A DNA stretch of 64,000 bases, taken from positions 178,524-242,523 of the forward strand of contig CAJOHE010000008.1 of NCBI GenBank assembly GCA_905234495.1. Reading direction: 5' to 3'. This document shows, piece after piece, positions 33,797-41,879 of the stretch; positions within the stretch are counted from its first letter, which is position 1; every line of letters starts with the position of its first letter. The position numbers and the translations under genes were made by a program. Under the pieces are notes generated by a model. That model was not told where the DNA came from, did not search any database, and saw only the letters and a list, made by a program, of their open reading frames with translations. The DNA is from an uncultured Eubacterium sp. (GTDB lineage Bacteria > Bacillota > Clostridia > Oscillospirales > Acutalibacteraceae).

Positions 33797-34891
33797 TTCT
33801 GCAGGCTGCAAGGTGATAACCTCATAATAGCAATGCTTTTCCGTTCGGAAAGGCACACGCCAGCCGCAGGCGCCTGCACTTACATTCATTATTGACTCGC
33901 CCTCGGTAAAATCGCCGCAGGCATATCCGATTACGGAATACAGGGAACGAAGCGGGAACAGTTGTCCTGCGTGCGTATGACCGGATAATTGTAAATCAGT
34001 GCCCGTTACTGTATTCTCTTTAAATTCGAACGGCTGATGGTCGGCGACAATCAAGTATTTTTCAGGCGAGGGATTGGTCAGTGTTTCTGCCTTTGCTCTT
34101 TCACCGCCTTCGCTGATGTCCTCTCTGCCGAGAAGAAGTAAATCGGGCGCTATTTCGGCATATTCGTCTTTCAGAAGAATGATGCCGTTATCCGTGATTG
34201 CCTGCTGTAATTCTTCTGCGGTAAACTGCAAACCGTTAGCGTATTCGGCGTGCTTCTGCCTGTCGTGATTACCGTAGAGATAATACACGGGAACGCCGCA
34301 GTTTCCAAACAGCTCAAAGGTCTTTTCCATTTCCTCTTTTGTGGTATAATCGTCCGTTATATCGCCGCCGAGGATAATACATTCGGGCTGCTCGTCCGTC
34401 ATCGCCTTAACTTCCTTTTCAAGTACGGAAAAGGGCTGTGCGCTACCGACGTGAAGATCCGCCGCAAAAATGATTTTATGCATCGTTGTCAATTTATCTG
34501 ACGAATATGTATGATAATTCGGCATTACAACCTGCATATTAACCGTGCCGTAAATAAAGAACAATACACCGAGCACAAGGCTCAGCGTTTTGGCAATACT
34601 GAATTTCCTTTCCGTTTTTCTTATGGCGCAGATAATTCTGTAAATAATATCGGCAAATGCATCCATCAGCAAAGCGGCATAGAGTGCCATCATCAGCGGC
34701 TGCACGGGGCGCAGCTGTACCGGTCCTGCCATTGGCAGTGCAGCAAACGCTATTGCCAGCAGTGCCTTCACAACAATCAACACCACTCTCACGGCAGGCT
34801 TGACTTCCTTTTTCCTCAACAGGAGCTGAACGGCAGTTACAATCAATTCAGCAACAACGAACCATATAACCCACATTAGAAAAAAATTCAT
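33794..34891 (-). CDS. Membrane-anchored metallophosphoesterase (YkuE/YaeI-like)
   Basis: This 365-residue protein has about four N-terminal membrane helices (residues 3-120) and a calcineurin-like phosphoesterase domain. Metal motifs are complete: D145-L-H147, GDITD (176-180), GNHD (207-210), the His in VADHQP, and GHTHAGQ. Relatives act on lipid-linked or nucleotide phosphates at the cell surface; the substrate here is unknown. It starts 12 bases after the DUF218 gene, with AAGGAAAG as ribosome site. A decayed copy of its C-terminus lies at 63125-63163. Confidence 0.9.
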   Translation of the reverse strand: MNFFLMWVIWFVVAELIVTAVQLLLRKKEVKPAVRVVLIVVKALLAIAFAALPMAGPVQLRPVQPLMMALYAALLMDAFADIIYRIICAIRKTERKFSIAKTLSLVLGVLFFIYGTVNMQVVMPNYHTYSSDKLTTMHKIIFAADLHVGSAQPFSVLEKEVKAMTDEQPECIILGGDITDDYTTKEEMEKTFELFGNCGVPVYYLYGNHDRQKHAEYANGLQFTAEELQQAITDNGIILLKDEYAEIAPDLLLLGREDISEGGERAKAETLTNPSPEKYLIVADHQPFEFKENTVTGTDLQLSGHTHAGQLFPLRSLYSVIGYACGDFTEGESIMNVSAGACGWRVPFRTEKHCYYEVITLQPAE

Positions 34892-34903
34892 ATCAGTCTT
34901 TCC

Positions 34904-36391
34904 TTATTTTACAATCCAGTTGATTATCGTTGTTATATTCGCAAACAGGGTTGACAAAAATATCGTCAGTACTATAAAGACAATATTGATTTTCCATTCG
35001 CTTGCAAGCAGACCGATAAACTCTCTCATCTGTGCATTGGGCCAGAAATACCATTTTGTTTTTGCACCGATACCGTCAGCCTTCATTCCTGCTTTTGCGG
35101 AAAACATACCACTGCGGAAGATATGATAATTTGTAGTGGAGAAAAGAATATTTCCGTTTTCTTTATGCTCGTCTGCAATCTTCTTTGAGAATTTCATATT
35201 CTGCAGCGTGGTAGCGGACTGCGTTTCGGGATAGATGATACTTTCATCTATGCCCTTTTCAACAAGATAGTTTTTCATACACTCTGCTTCGCTCATAACC
35301 TCGTCGCTGCCCTTGCCGCCTGACGGGATAAAGCAAGCCTGTTTTCCTGTTTCTTCAAGCTGATTGTAATAGAATTCAAGCGCTCTGTCGATTCTGCCCC
35401 TGAGCAGCGGTAACGGCTTACCGTCCTTGCCGACCTTACAGCCGAGAATGACAATAAAATCCTGATTGTATTTTGGCTCGTGCTTTGAGGCGTACCACGT
35501 GCAGTACATTGCCGAAAAGAGCAGACATTCAAAATATACAAACGCCGAGGAAACAACGGTGCGGATAACGGCTTCTCTGATATATACTAATTCCAAATGC
35601 GTTGAATTGGGATTGCGAATTGCCGTAATAATACACAATAACGAACCTACAAAAAGGGCGATACTGATAAAAATACCAAACAGATTATTTTTTCTGAAGC
35701 CCTCGTGCTTTATCAGCGATAAATTGCTGATGGAGAGAAAACCTGCAAAAAGCACTAAAAACGGTATTGAAATCAAAATAATCAGCGTCAGTATAAAGCC
35801 GGCAAGGTTATATATTTGCCAACCGTCTGACCGCTGAGGGAAGATAAGACAGGCACCTAATAAGCCTGAATACATCACGCTTTGCAGTCCGAAGAAAACA
35901 AGAAGCGCAAAATCAAGCACGGTCTTATACGAGAAGAACTGCGTTTTCTTTCTGCGTCTGAACTGCAAAAAGCAGATAGCAAAGGAATAGAGCATCAAAA
36001 GCGCCATGCCGAGCAGTGTAAACTGCCAGCCGCCGTAATCGTAGCCCGTAAGATAGACTACGCCTGTCGGTAGCACTGAAAACTCATAATACGCCGTCGT
36101 GTATTTTCTTTCGTTTGTTTCGTCGTATACCGTGGCGGTTACTGTCGCTTTGCCTTCCTTTATGCCTTTGAAAACAAAGCGGGTATAATCGTCCTTTCTT
36201 GAAATACTGCTGCTTGTGATAACACTTTCATCCGAGCAGGTAACCGATGTTTTATCTGAACCGTATGGGTTGTTGAGATACACCGTATAATTCCTGCCGC
36301 ATAACAGAATCGCAACAACGGTAAATATAATAATGGCAAGATAGCCTACCGCTATATAAACTTTACTTTTCTTTTTCATTGTTTCGCTCAT
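34904..36391 (-). CDS. YdcF/ElyC-family (DUF218) membrane protein
   Basis: This 495-residue protein has a TM helix (about 10-30), a beta-rich extracellular part (about 30-110), then five or six TM helices and a C-terminal DUF218 domain. That domain shows VILGCKVGKDGKPLPLLRGR, PSGGKGSDEVMSEAE, SATTLQNMKFS and the FSTTNYHIFRSG segment. Members of this family (SanA, ElyC, YdcF) are tied to envelope integrity and lipid-carrier metabolism. A final TM helix ends the protein. The ribosome site is weak, so a start at the second Met (residue 5) is possible. It is cotranscribed with the metallophosphoesterase gene. Confidence 0.83.
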   Translation of the reverse strand: MSETMKKKSKVYIAVGYLAIIIFTVVAILLCGRNYTVYLNNPYGSDKTSVTCSDESVITSSSISRKDDYTRFVFKGIKEGKATVTATVYDETNERKYTTAYYEFSVLPTGVVYLTGYDYGGWQFTLLGMALLMLYSFAICFLQFRRRKKTQFFSYKTVLDFALLVFFGLQSVMYSGLLGACLIFPQRSDGWQIYNLAGFILTLIILISIPFLVLFAGFLSISNLSLIKHEGFRKNNLFGIFISIALFVGSLLCIITAIRNPNSTHLELVYIREAVIRTVVSSAFVYFECLLFSAMYCTWYASKHEPKYNQDFIVILGCKVGKDGKPLPLLRGRIDRALEFYYNQLEETGKQACFIPSGGKGSDEVMSEAECMKNYLVEKGIDESIIYPETQSATTLQNMKFSKKIADEHKENGNILFSTTNYHIFRSGMFSAKAGMKADGIGAKTKWYFWPNAQMREFIGLLASEWKINIVFIVLTIFLSTLFANITTIINWIVK

Positions 36392-36506
36392 TTAAAAAAC
36401 TTTTTTTATTTAGTTATTATGTATTGTTTCATATCCCTCAAAAGTAACATTTTAAACAACATTGTTTGAAATGAGTTGTGATATATTACCTTTTGAATAC
36501 TGTATT

Positions 36507-37280
36507 TTATTCAAGGGGTAAATGGTTTTCAAGAAGGTATTTTATATAGCCGCTGCTCGTGTATGCTGCAAATTTTTGATATTGGTCCGATTTTTCGCTG
36601 TTAGCAAAATCGCAGATACTCTTAACAATAATCGGTGCAGGCTGCGGTGCGGTGCTGTTTTGACAGGTAAACGCTACGCTGTATGATTCCATATCCAAGC
36701 CTACCGTTTTCGGAAAGAGTGAAAGCACCTGTTTTTCTACAACGGCGCGGTTTGCAACGACTGAACTGCCGCACGCAAGCGGACCTATGTGAACATGGAA
36801 CTCATTATCCTCCCTTCCCATAGTGCTTTTTATAATATCCATTATTATTTCATCGGTGTAAACCGAACGGGGACGGGGAAGAAAGCCGATGTCACCAAAA
36901 CGGATTTCGGTTTCATCAGGGCCAACAAATTTACCCGTTGAATAGTCCCATATTACGTCAGGTACGATAACGTCGCCGTAAATTTGCTTGGCTTCATCTC
37001 CTGTGCCTGCGGCAATTCCGCTCATAATAACATATCTTGGGCGGAATTTTTCAATTGCCTTCATTGTCAGCACGGTTGCGGCGGTCATACCCATAACGGA
37101 CTGCTGAGCAGTAATGATTCTGTGCTGCTTTCCGTTCTTTTCAAAATATGTTTCATAGTACGTCTGATTATCGCCGTCGATATTTACACGTTTCCAAGAA
37201 TTGTAAAGGCTTTTTATACTGCTCGTTTCAATCACAACGGCGGTAATAATAAACGCCGTGCTTTTATATTTATTTTCCAT
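36507..37280 (-). CDS. Nucleosidase of the MTAN / PNP-UDP family
   Basis: This 257-residue protein has the nucleoside phosphorylase fold. The key region is visible: MSGIAAGTG (phosphate/ribose side), PLACGSSVVAN, the ribose-binding GLDMESYS Glu and the catalytic Asp in VKSICDFANSEKSD. The pattern fits hydrolytic nucleosidases (MTA/SAH type) better than phosphorylases, but substrate is open. The start at 37280 has AGGAAG seven bases upstream. It is not in a methionine-salvage context. Related domains occur in anti-phage effectors, though nothing around this copy supports that role. Confidence 0.82.
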   Translation of the reverse strand: MENKYKSTAFIITAVVIETSSIKSLYNSWKRVNIDGDNQTYYETYFEKNGKQHRIITAQQSVMGMTAATVLTMKAIEKFRPRYVIMSGIAAGTGDEAKQIYGDVIVPDVIWDYSTGKFVGPDETEIRFGDIGFLPRPRSVYTDEIIMDIIKSTMGREDNEFHVHIGPLACGSSVVANRAVVEKQVLSLFPKTVGLDMESYSVAFTCQNSTAPQPAPIIVKSICDFANSEKSDQYQKFAAYTSSGYIKYLLENHLPLE

Positions 37281-37396
37281 ATGAAATCTTCCTGTATCGC
37301 TCATTTGTTTTTAGATGTTCCGCTGATACGATTGAATCAAAGTTCGTGAGTTTTTTGCTATATCGGTGGATTAATTATGTGTTCCAAACCAACATT

Positions 37397-38827
37397 TCAA
37401 ATATTATGAATTGGCTCAGTAGTCTTTTGATTTTTCAGCTTATAAAGATATACACCAAAGAGCAAAACTGCAAAGCAAATACCGACGGAATAAGCCACCG
37501 TTTGCGTTAAATTGAATCCTTCTTTAGCCATCAGTATGTATGTCATACTCACAGCGGACATAAATACTGCGGGTAATGCGGTAATAAGCGACGTTATCTT
37601 GTTCTGCTTCGTTTTTAAAAGATAAGCGGTTGCAACCCACAGAGAAATCATAGCAAGCGTTTGGTTGCTCCAAGAAAAATAACGCCACAAAACATTAAAG
37701 TCAAGCTGCGTCAGCACCGTTCCGACAGAGAGCAACGGCACTGTAATAATCAATCTGTTTTTAATCTTCTTCTGATCAAGTTTTGTAATTTCAGCAAGTA
37801 TCAATCTTGCAGAGCGAAATGCTGTATCGCCCGAGGTTATCGGACAAGCGACAACGCCTACAATAGCCAAAATACCGCCGATAGTTCCGAGCATTCCCGT
37901 GGAAACATCGTACACAACACCTGACTGTCCGAGATTGTCAAGCGCATTTTGAAGTCCTCCTGTCGCACCGTAAAAGGCAACGCCTCCCGCAGCCCAAACT
38001 AACGCTATCACGCTTTCCGTAAGCATTGCACCGTAAAAAACCTTGCGTCCCTCTTTCTCGGACTTAAGGCATTTGGCAACCATAGGCGACTGCGTTGCAT
38101 GGAAACCTGAAATCGCACCGCAGGCTACGGTAACAAACATATAGGGCCATACAGGGAGTTTTTCGGGATGCAAATTTTTCAGTGATATTTCAGGAATAGT
38201 ATAACCGCCCTTAATAATCCCAAAAATAATTCCGACAGCCATTAGAATAAGCACCACGCCGAATATGGGATAGAGCTTGCCGATGATTTTATCAATGGGT
38301 AAAAGCGTTGCTAAAACGTAGTAAATAAGTATTACAACAATCCAAAAGGTAACACTGAGAGTATCAGGAGTAAGTCTGGCGAGAAGCGCAGCAGGACTGG
38401 TCACAAAAACCGTACCTGTCAGGAGAAGCAAAAGCACGGAAAATATTCTCATAATCCATTTGGCAGTTTTTCCGAGATAGATTCCTGAAAGTTCTGCAAT
38501 AGAAGCACCGTCATGACGTTCCGATATCATACCGCTCATATAGTCATGCACGCCACCGCCGAGTATTGCACCAAATACAATCCATAAAAAAACAATCGGA
38601 CCGAAGCAAGCACCCATCAGCGCACCGAATATAGGACCCGTTCCTGCAATATTGAGAAGCTGAACAAGAAACGCCTTACCGGTTTTCATCGGGACAAAAT
38701 CTACGCCGTCCTCTTTTGTATAAGCAGGTGTTTTGCGTTTATCAGGCGCAAACACCTTCGTTACTAATCTTCCGTAAAAAATATAGCCGAAAACTAGAAC
38801 TGCAAAGGCACATAAAATAGAAATCAT
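37397..38827 (-). CDS. cstA: CstA-family carbon-starvation / pyruvate transporter
   Basis: This 476-residue polytopic membrane protein belongs to the CstA/BtsT family. N-terminal family segments are YGRLVTKVFAPD, TGPIFGALMGACFGP and GGGVHDYMSGMISERHDG. About 12 or more TM helices follow. E. coli members import peptides or pyruvate under starvation. The start at 38827 follows AAGGAG by six bases; the longer reading from 38896 lacks a ribosome site. No LytTR-type pyruvate-sensing pair is adjacent. It is of the shorter class common in Clostridia. Confidence 0.9.
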   Translation of the reverse strand: MISILCAFAVLVFGYIFYGRLVTKVFAPDKRKTPAYTKEDGVDFVPMKTGKAFLVQLLNIAGTGPIFGALMGACFGPIVFLWIVFGAILGGGVHDYMSGMISERHDGASIAELSGIYLGKTAKWIMRIFSVLLLLLTGTVFVTSPAALLARLTPDTLSVTFWIVVILIYYVLATLLPIDKIIGKLYPIFGVVLILMAVGIIFGIIKGGYTIPEISLKNLHPEKLPVWPYMFVTVACGAISGFHATQSPMVAKCLKSEKEGRKVFYGAMLTESVIALVWAAGGVAFYGATGGLQNALDNLGQSGVVYDVSTGMLGTIGGILAIVGVVACPITSGDTAFRSARLILAEITKLDQKKIKNRLIITVPLLSVGTVLTQLDFNVLWRYFSWSNQTLAMISLWVATAYLLKTKQNKITSLITALPAVFMSAVSMTYILMAKEGFNLTQTVAYSVGICFAVLLFGVYLYKLKNQKTTEPIHNI

Positions 38828-39007
38828 GGTAATCTCCTTGAATAATAAATCTTTATGTATTTTATCATAATCTATATGAAAAGTCCAGCAGTACAAGTGT
38901 TTAAGGATATTGTCGTTTGTGATTAAAAAATGCTTAATATTTCAAAGAATTCTGAATGATATTAATTTACAGTGGCTCTGTTATCAAGAGTATCAAACTA
39001 AAAAAAC

Positions 39008-39035
39008 TTGAAAAAATTTCTTTTTGTGCTATAAT
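39008..39035 (+). promoter_or_regulatory. Promoter for the DUF1269 pair
   Basis: TTGAAA (39008), a 16-base spacer and consensus TATAAT (39030-39035), 38 bases before the ATG. Confidence 0.68.
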
Positions 39036-39073
39036 AATTACGTAATCAAGATTGTTTATTATGGAGGTTTGTT

Positions 39074-39328
39074 ATGATTAATAAGCTGAATAAAATGATT
39101 GATATTTTGAAAAAAGCGACTGAGATTTTAACCTACATTGTAACCGGCTATTCAAAAACAAAGGAGGCTGCGGAAAGAATATCCCTTGCGTTTGTCAAGG
39201 TGTTCAGAGTCATATTGTTTTTCGTATTCGGTGGAATAGTAGCATTAGTAGTTAAAAAAATAATCGATAAGAAAAGAAAAAATGCAGAGTTAGCCTCTGC
39301 TGAAAATATTAATCTTAAGGAGGATTAA
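39074..39328 (+). CDS. 84-residue single-span membrane protein
   Basis: This small protein has an amphipathic N-terminal helix (about 1-45), one TM span (FRVILFFVFGGIVALVV) and a basic then acidic cytoplasmic tail. AUGGAGGU precedes the ATG. The last codons contain the ribosome site AAGGAGG for the next gene, three bases away, so the two are translationally coupled. I do not recognise the family. Joint expression suggests it assists the DUF1269-type protein. Confidence 0.65.
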   Translation: MINKLNKMIDILKKATEILTYIVTGYSKTKEAAERISLAFVKVFRVILFFVFGGIVALVVKKIIDKKRKNAELASAENINLKED

Positions 39329-39331
39329 AAA

Positions 39332-39952
39332 ATGGCAGCAAATATTTTAGTTGGTTTTTTCTATGTGGAGAGCGAAAGCTTTCAGGCAATGACGGAACTC
39401 AAGCAGAATCCCGTTAGTGAAAAATCCATCATCTCTCAGGCGGTTCTTGCTAAGAAAGAGAACGGTACTATTAAGGTACTTGATAGCTTTGATTCGGGAG
39501 CAGCTACGCTTGACGACACATTAAGAGGTGGTCTTGTAGGTGCGTTTCTCGGCATTCTTGGCGGACCTATCGGCGTACTGCTTGGCGGCAGCTACGGTGC
39601 ATTAGTAGGTTCAGCACTTGATACAACTGATGCTATTGACCAAGCTTCTATGCTTGCACAGGTTGCAGACAAAATTCAGGACGAAGAATGTGTTATCATT
39701 GCATTAACATCAGAGGAAGACGAATCAATTCTTGATGAAAAATTCAAGAATTATCATACTACTACCTTACGTTATGACGCTGCGGTTGTTGCAGAGGAAG
39801 TTGAAGAAGCTCGTTTGATGGAAGCCGAAATGGCTCGTCAGGCACGCGCAGAGCTCAGAAAAGAAAAGTCTGCTGAGTTCAAAAGCAAGGTTGAAGAAAA
39901 CAGAGATAAAATCAAAAAACACTTTGATGAATTAAAGAACAACCTTTCATAA
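39332..39952 (+). CDS. DUF1269-like glycine-zipper protein
   Basis: This 206-residue protein resembles DUF1269 proteins. An N-terminal ferredoxin-like half (ANILVGFFYVESESFQAM...) is interrupted by a Gly-rich hydrophobic hairpin (GGLVGAFLGILGGPIGVLLGG) that could insert into membranes. Then comes an alpha/beta segment (ECVIIALTSEEDES) and a charged helical C-terminus (about 150-206). The function of the family is not established; homologues are often stress-induced. Overlapping regulatory signals with the upstream 84-residue gene indicate an operon. Confidence 0.7.
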   Translation: MAANILVGFFYVESESFQAMTELKQNPVSEKSIISQAVLAKKENGTIKVLDSFDSGAATLDDTLRGGLVGAFLGILGGPIGVLLGGSYGALVGSALDTTDAIDQASMLAQVADKIQDEECVIIALTSEEDESILDEKFKNYHTTTLRYDAAVVAEEVEEARLMEAEMARQARAELRKEKSAEFKSKVEENRDKIKKHFDELKNNLS

Positions 39953-39965
39953 AATATATTCAAAA

Positions 39966-40001
39966 AAGAACAGCGTATCCATAGCAGGATACGCTGTTCT
40001 T
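39966..40001. terminator. Bidirectional terminator
   Basis: AAGAACAGCGTATCC and GGATACGCTGTTCTT form a 15-pair stem with a six-base loop. It lies between convergent genes. Confidence 0.9.
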
Positions 40002-40010
40002 GTTATATAT

Positions 40011-40427
40011 TTAGTTTTGCTTTTCAAATACAATACGGCTACTGTTTTCCTCATCAAATACCGTTACTCTGCCGTCTTTTACAGCATAGGAAAGCGTATC
40101 TTCTTCGCCGACGAACTTACCGTCCTGTAAGGTGTAGTCAGTCTCCATCATCTGAATTTTGTCACCATTTACAACCAATCCGGTGTTCATGCCCTCTTCT
40201 TTCAGTTTTTCAACTATTTTCATTCCCGATTCGAATTCTTTGCCTTCCTCATCATACATTCCGACAAGGACATAGGTTCCGTCATCAAGCTGTCCGCCGA
40301 TCTCACCGACATCTTCGGTTATAATCTCAGCGGATTCATTATTGCCGTTACTGTTACTGCTGCAGCCGACAAAGCACATTACAAAAACAAGCAAACAAGC
40401 AATTATTGGTAAGAGTTTAGATTTCAT
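40011..40427 (-). CDS. Small lipoprotein, 138 residues
   Basis: A signal sequence ends in the lipobox FVGC (Cys22), followed by a Ser/Asn-rich linker. A lipocalin-like beta pattern follows, e.g. LDDGTYVLVGMYDEEGKEF, a 'TLQDGKFVGEEDTLSYAVKDG' type repeat and a final RIVFEK strand. Similar small lipoproteins of Clostridia are usually annotated as unknown or DUF5640-like; I cannot assign a role. The ribosome site is AAAGGA. It is divergent from the flavodoxin lipoprotein gene. Confidence 0.72.
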   Translation of the reverse strand: MKSKLLPIIACLLVFVMCFVGCSSNSNGNNESAEIITEDVGEIGGQLDDGTYVLVGMYDEEGKEFESGMKIVEKLKEEGMNTGLVVNGDKIQMMETDYTLQDGKFVGEEDTLSYAVKDGRVTVFDEENSSRIVFEKQN

Positions 40428-40497
40428 AATAATGTATCCTTTCTTGATTATGTAATTTCCAAGTAATAACTAAAGCACTACTTATTTTTACATAAAA

Positions 40498-40526
40498 ATT
40501 ATATCACATATTATTAGTGATTTCAA
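40498..40526 (-). promoter_or_regulatory. Promoter for the 138-residue lipoprotein
   Basis: On the minus strand: TTGAAA (40526-40521), a 17-base spacer, TATAAT (40503-40498). Confidence 0.7.
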
Positions 40527-40539
40527 TATATATGGTACC

Positions 40540-40568
40540 TTGACGATAAAAAAGGAAAATAGTATAAT
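40540..40568 (+). promoter_or_regulatory. Promoter for the flavodoxin lipoprotein
   Basis: TTGACG (40540), a 17-base spacer, consensus TATAAT (40563-40568). The -10 touches an upstream ATG at 40569, so translation must begin at the later ATG (40590). Confidence 0.72.
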
Positions 40569-40589
40569 ATGCGGGTGAGGTATAAGATT

Positions 40590-41426
40590 ATGAAACGAAA
40601 GATAATTGCTATTATCAGCGTATTGATATTGCTTGCAGGCATTATTCTTACTGCCTGCTCAAAGGTTGAGGACAAAAGAATATTAGTAGCATATTTTTCG
40701 GCTACAGGTAACACAAAAGCGGTTTCTGTTCAGCTTGCAACAGAAACCGGCGCCGATTTGTTTGAGATAGTTCCAAAAGAGCCGTACACGGAGGTTCAAC
40801 TCGGCTACGACGACCCTGACCAGCGTATCACGAAGGAACAGGCTGACGAGAAATGCCGTGTTGAAATTGCAGGAACAGTAGAAAATTTTGAGCAGTATGA
40901 CACGATATACATAGGCTATCCGATTTGGTACGGCAAGGTTCCGCGCATTATTCTTACCTTCCTTGAAAGCTATGATTTTAAGGGGAAGGAGATTATTCCT
41001 TTCTGCACCTCGGATAATGACGGAATTGAAACAGGGCTTGATGAAATAAAAAACCTTGCGCCAAATGCTGATTGGCAGGACGGACAGCGCTTTGACGGCG
41101 GTAAAGTAACAAAAGCACTTGACGAAAACGGTACTATTACCGATGAAACCGTAAAGAAAGAAATTGCCGATTTTGCAGAAAAGACTTCACCGAATTCCGA
41201 AATGAACAAAAAGAAACGCAAAGAGAACGGCGACACTACAAAGACGTTCGGCAGCGAAGAAGCACCGTTTGCAGAAGGCAGCGATAACGAAAGCACAACC
41301 GCAAAGGAACAGGAGACTACTTCTACAACGAAGCAGCAAACAACGACCACTACCACAACAACTGAGCGGACAACGGAAACCACTACTCTCGGCGAGCACG
41401 ACACGCCGTATATTCCGATTCCGTAA
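40590..41426 (+). CDS. Flavodoxin-like surface lipoprotein with Thr-rich tail
   Basis: This 278-residue lipoprotein has its lipidated Cys at position 23 (LTAC). The body (about 30-175) is a flavodoxin fold: the FMN phosphate loop SATGNTK and the GYPIWYG and PFCTSDNDG loops that contact the isoalloxazine ring are visible. It then has a low-complexity Lys/Glu then Thr-rich linker (about 195-265). It ends in DTPYIPIP, the same C-terminus as the first short peptide encoded on the opposite strand nearby. It should be an extracytoplasmic electron carrier or reductase. The start at 40590 follows GAGGT by eight bases. Confidence 0.83.
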   Translation: MKRKIIAIISVLILLAGIILTACSKVEDKRILVAYFSATGNTKAVSVQLATETGADLFEIVPKEPYTEVQLGYDDPDQRITKEQADEKCRVEIAGTVENFEQYDTIYIGYPIWYGKVPRIILTFLESYDFKGKEIIPFCTSDNDGIETGLDEIKNLAPNADWQDGQRFDGGKVTKALDENGTITDETVKKEIADFAEKTSPNSEMNKKKRKENGDTTKTFGSEEAPFAEGSDNESTTAKEQETTSTTKQQTTTTTTTTERTTETTTLGEHDTPYIPIP

Positions 41427-41438
41427 CCCTATACAGCC

Positions 41439-41479
41439 AAACGCACCGAAGCAACTCATTGCTTCGGTGCGTTTCTTTT
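41439..41479 (+). terminator. Terminator after the flavodoxin lipoprotein
   Basis: AAACGCACCGAAGCAA-CTCA-TTGCTTCGGTGCGTTT is a 16-pair perfect stem followed by CTTTT. It would also stop the minus-strand peptide transcript. Confidence 0.92.
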
Positions 41480-41579
41480 ATAAACCGATTTCAGGAAATT
41501 CGGGGTCAGTTACGACCTCACCGCCCCATGGTGGTGTAATTTCGCCGGAGGTTGTAATAACATCTTGGCTTTTTTCCAT
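41478..41579 (-). CDS. Tandem short peptide 3 (33 residues)
   Basis: The peptide begins MEKSQDVITTSGEITPPWGG and ends FPEIGL. GGAGG lies six bases before the ATG and directly after the stop of peptide 2. It shares DVxTTSGExTPPWGGE with peptide 2 but lacks the N-terminal KYxKP segment, so it looks like a trimmed duplicate. There are no Cys residues and no signal peptide. It is the last gene of the operon and ends at the terminator. The family is unknown to me; a ribosomally made, processed peptide is one idea. Confidence 0.65.
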   Translation of the reverse strand: MEKSQDVITTSGEITPPWGGEVVTDPEFPEIGL

Positions 41580-41591
41580 ATTCAACCTCCA

Positions 41592-41714
41592 TTAAATAAA
41601 AGGAGTTTCTTCACCACCCCAAGGCGGCGTGCTTTCTCCGCCCGAGGTTGTTAAGACATCCTGTGCTTCAAATTCATCAAGCCCTACGCTTGGCTTTTCA
41701 TATTTTTCTTTCAT
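41592..41714 (-). CDS. Tandem short peptide 2 (40 residues)
   Basis: The peptide begins MKEKYEKPSVGLDEFEAQDV, continues LTTSGGESTPPWGGEE and ends TPFI. Its layout parallels peptide 1: EKYxKP, a spacer with D-x-F, then DVLTxS. GGAGG with six-base spacing overlaps the stop of peptide 1, so the peptides are translated as a coupled series. The N-terminal half looks like a conserved recognition segment, and the C-terminal half (Ser/Thr/Pro/Trp/Gly/Glu) is variable. Confidence 0.68.
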   Translation of the reverse strand: MKEKYEKPSVGLDEFEAQDVLTTSGGESTPPWGGEETPFI

Positions 41715-41726
41715 AACCATCCTCCA

Positions 41727-41870
41727 TTACGGTATTGGAATATACGGCGTACTGTTCGGTCTTGTTGTCGGTTCATTTGATGAATCGCCGCCCGTATCGG
41801 CTGATATCGTTAAGACATCAACCGTTCGGAAATTATCTACCGTCATTTCGGGCTTCATATACTTTTCCAT
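41727..41870 (-). CDS. Tandem short peptide 1 (47 residues)
   Basis: The peptide begins MEKYMKPEMTVDNFRTVDVL, then TISADTGGDSSNE, and ends NSTPYIPIP. It starts nine bases after the stop of the 1965-residue surface protein, behind GAGGTG, so it is the second gene of that operon. It has no hydrophobic signal segment. Its eight-residue C-terminus is nearly the same as that of the flavodoxin lipoprotein on the opposite strand, and the coding DNA there matches at 18 of 20 bases. The function is unknown. Confidence 0.68.
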   Translation of the reverse strand: MEKYMKPEMTVDNFRTVDVLTISADTGGDSSNEPTTRPNSTPYIPIP

Positions 41871-41879
41871 AGACACCTC

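Noticed and set aside
36507..37280. Nucleosidase as an anti-phage effector
   Set aside because: It stands alone as an ordinary MTAN/PNP-type enzyme with no sensor, STAND or TIR partner beside it.
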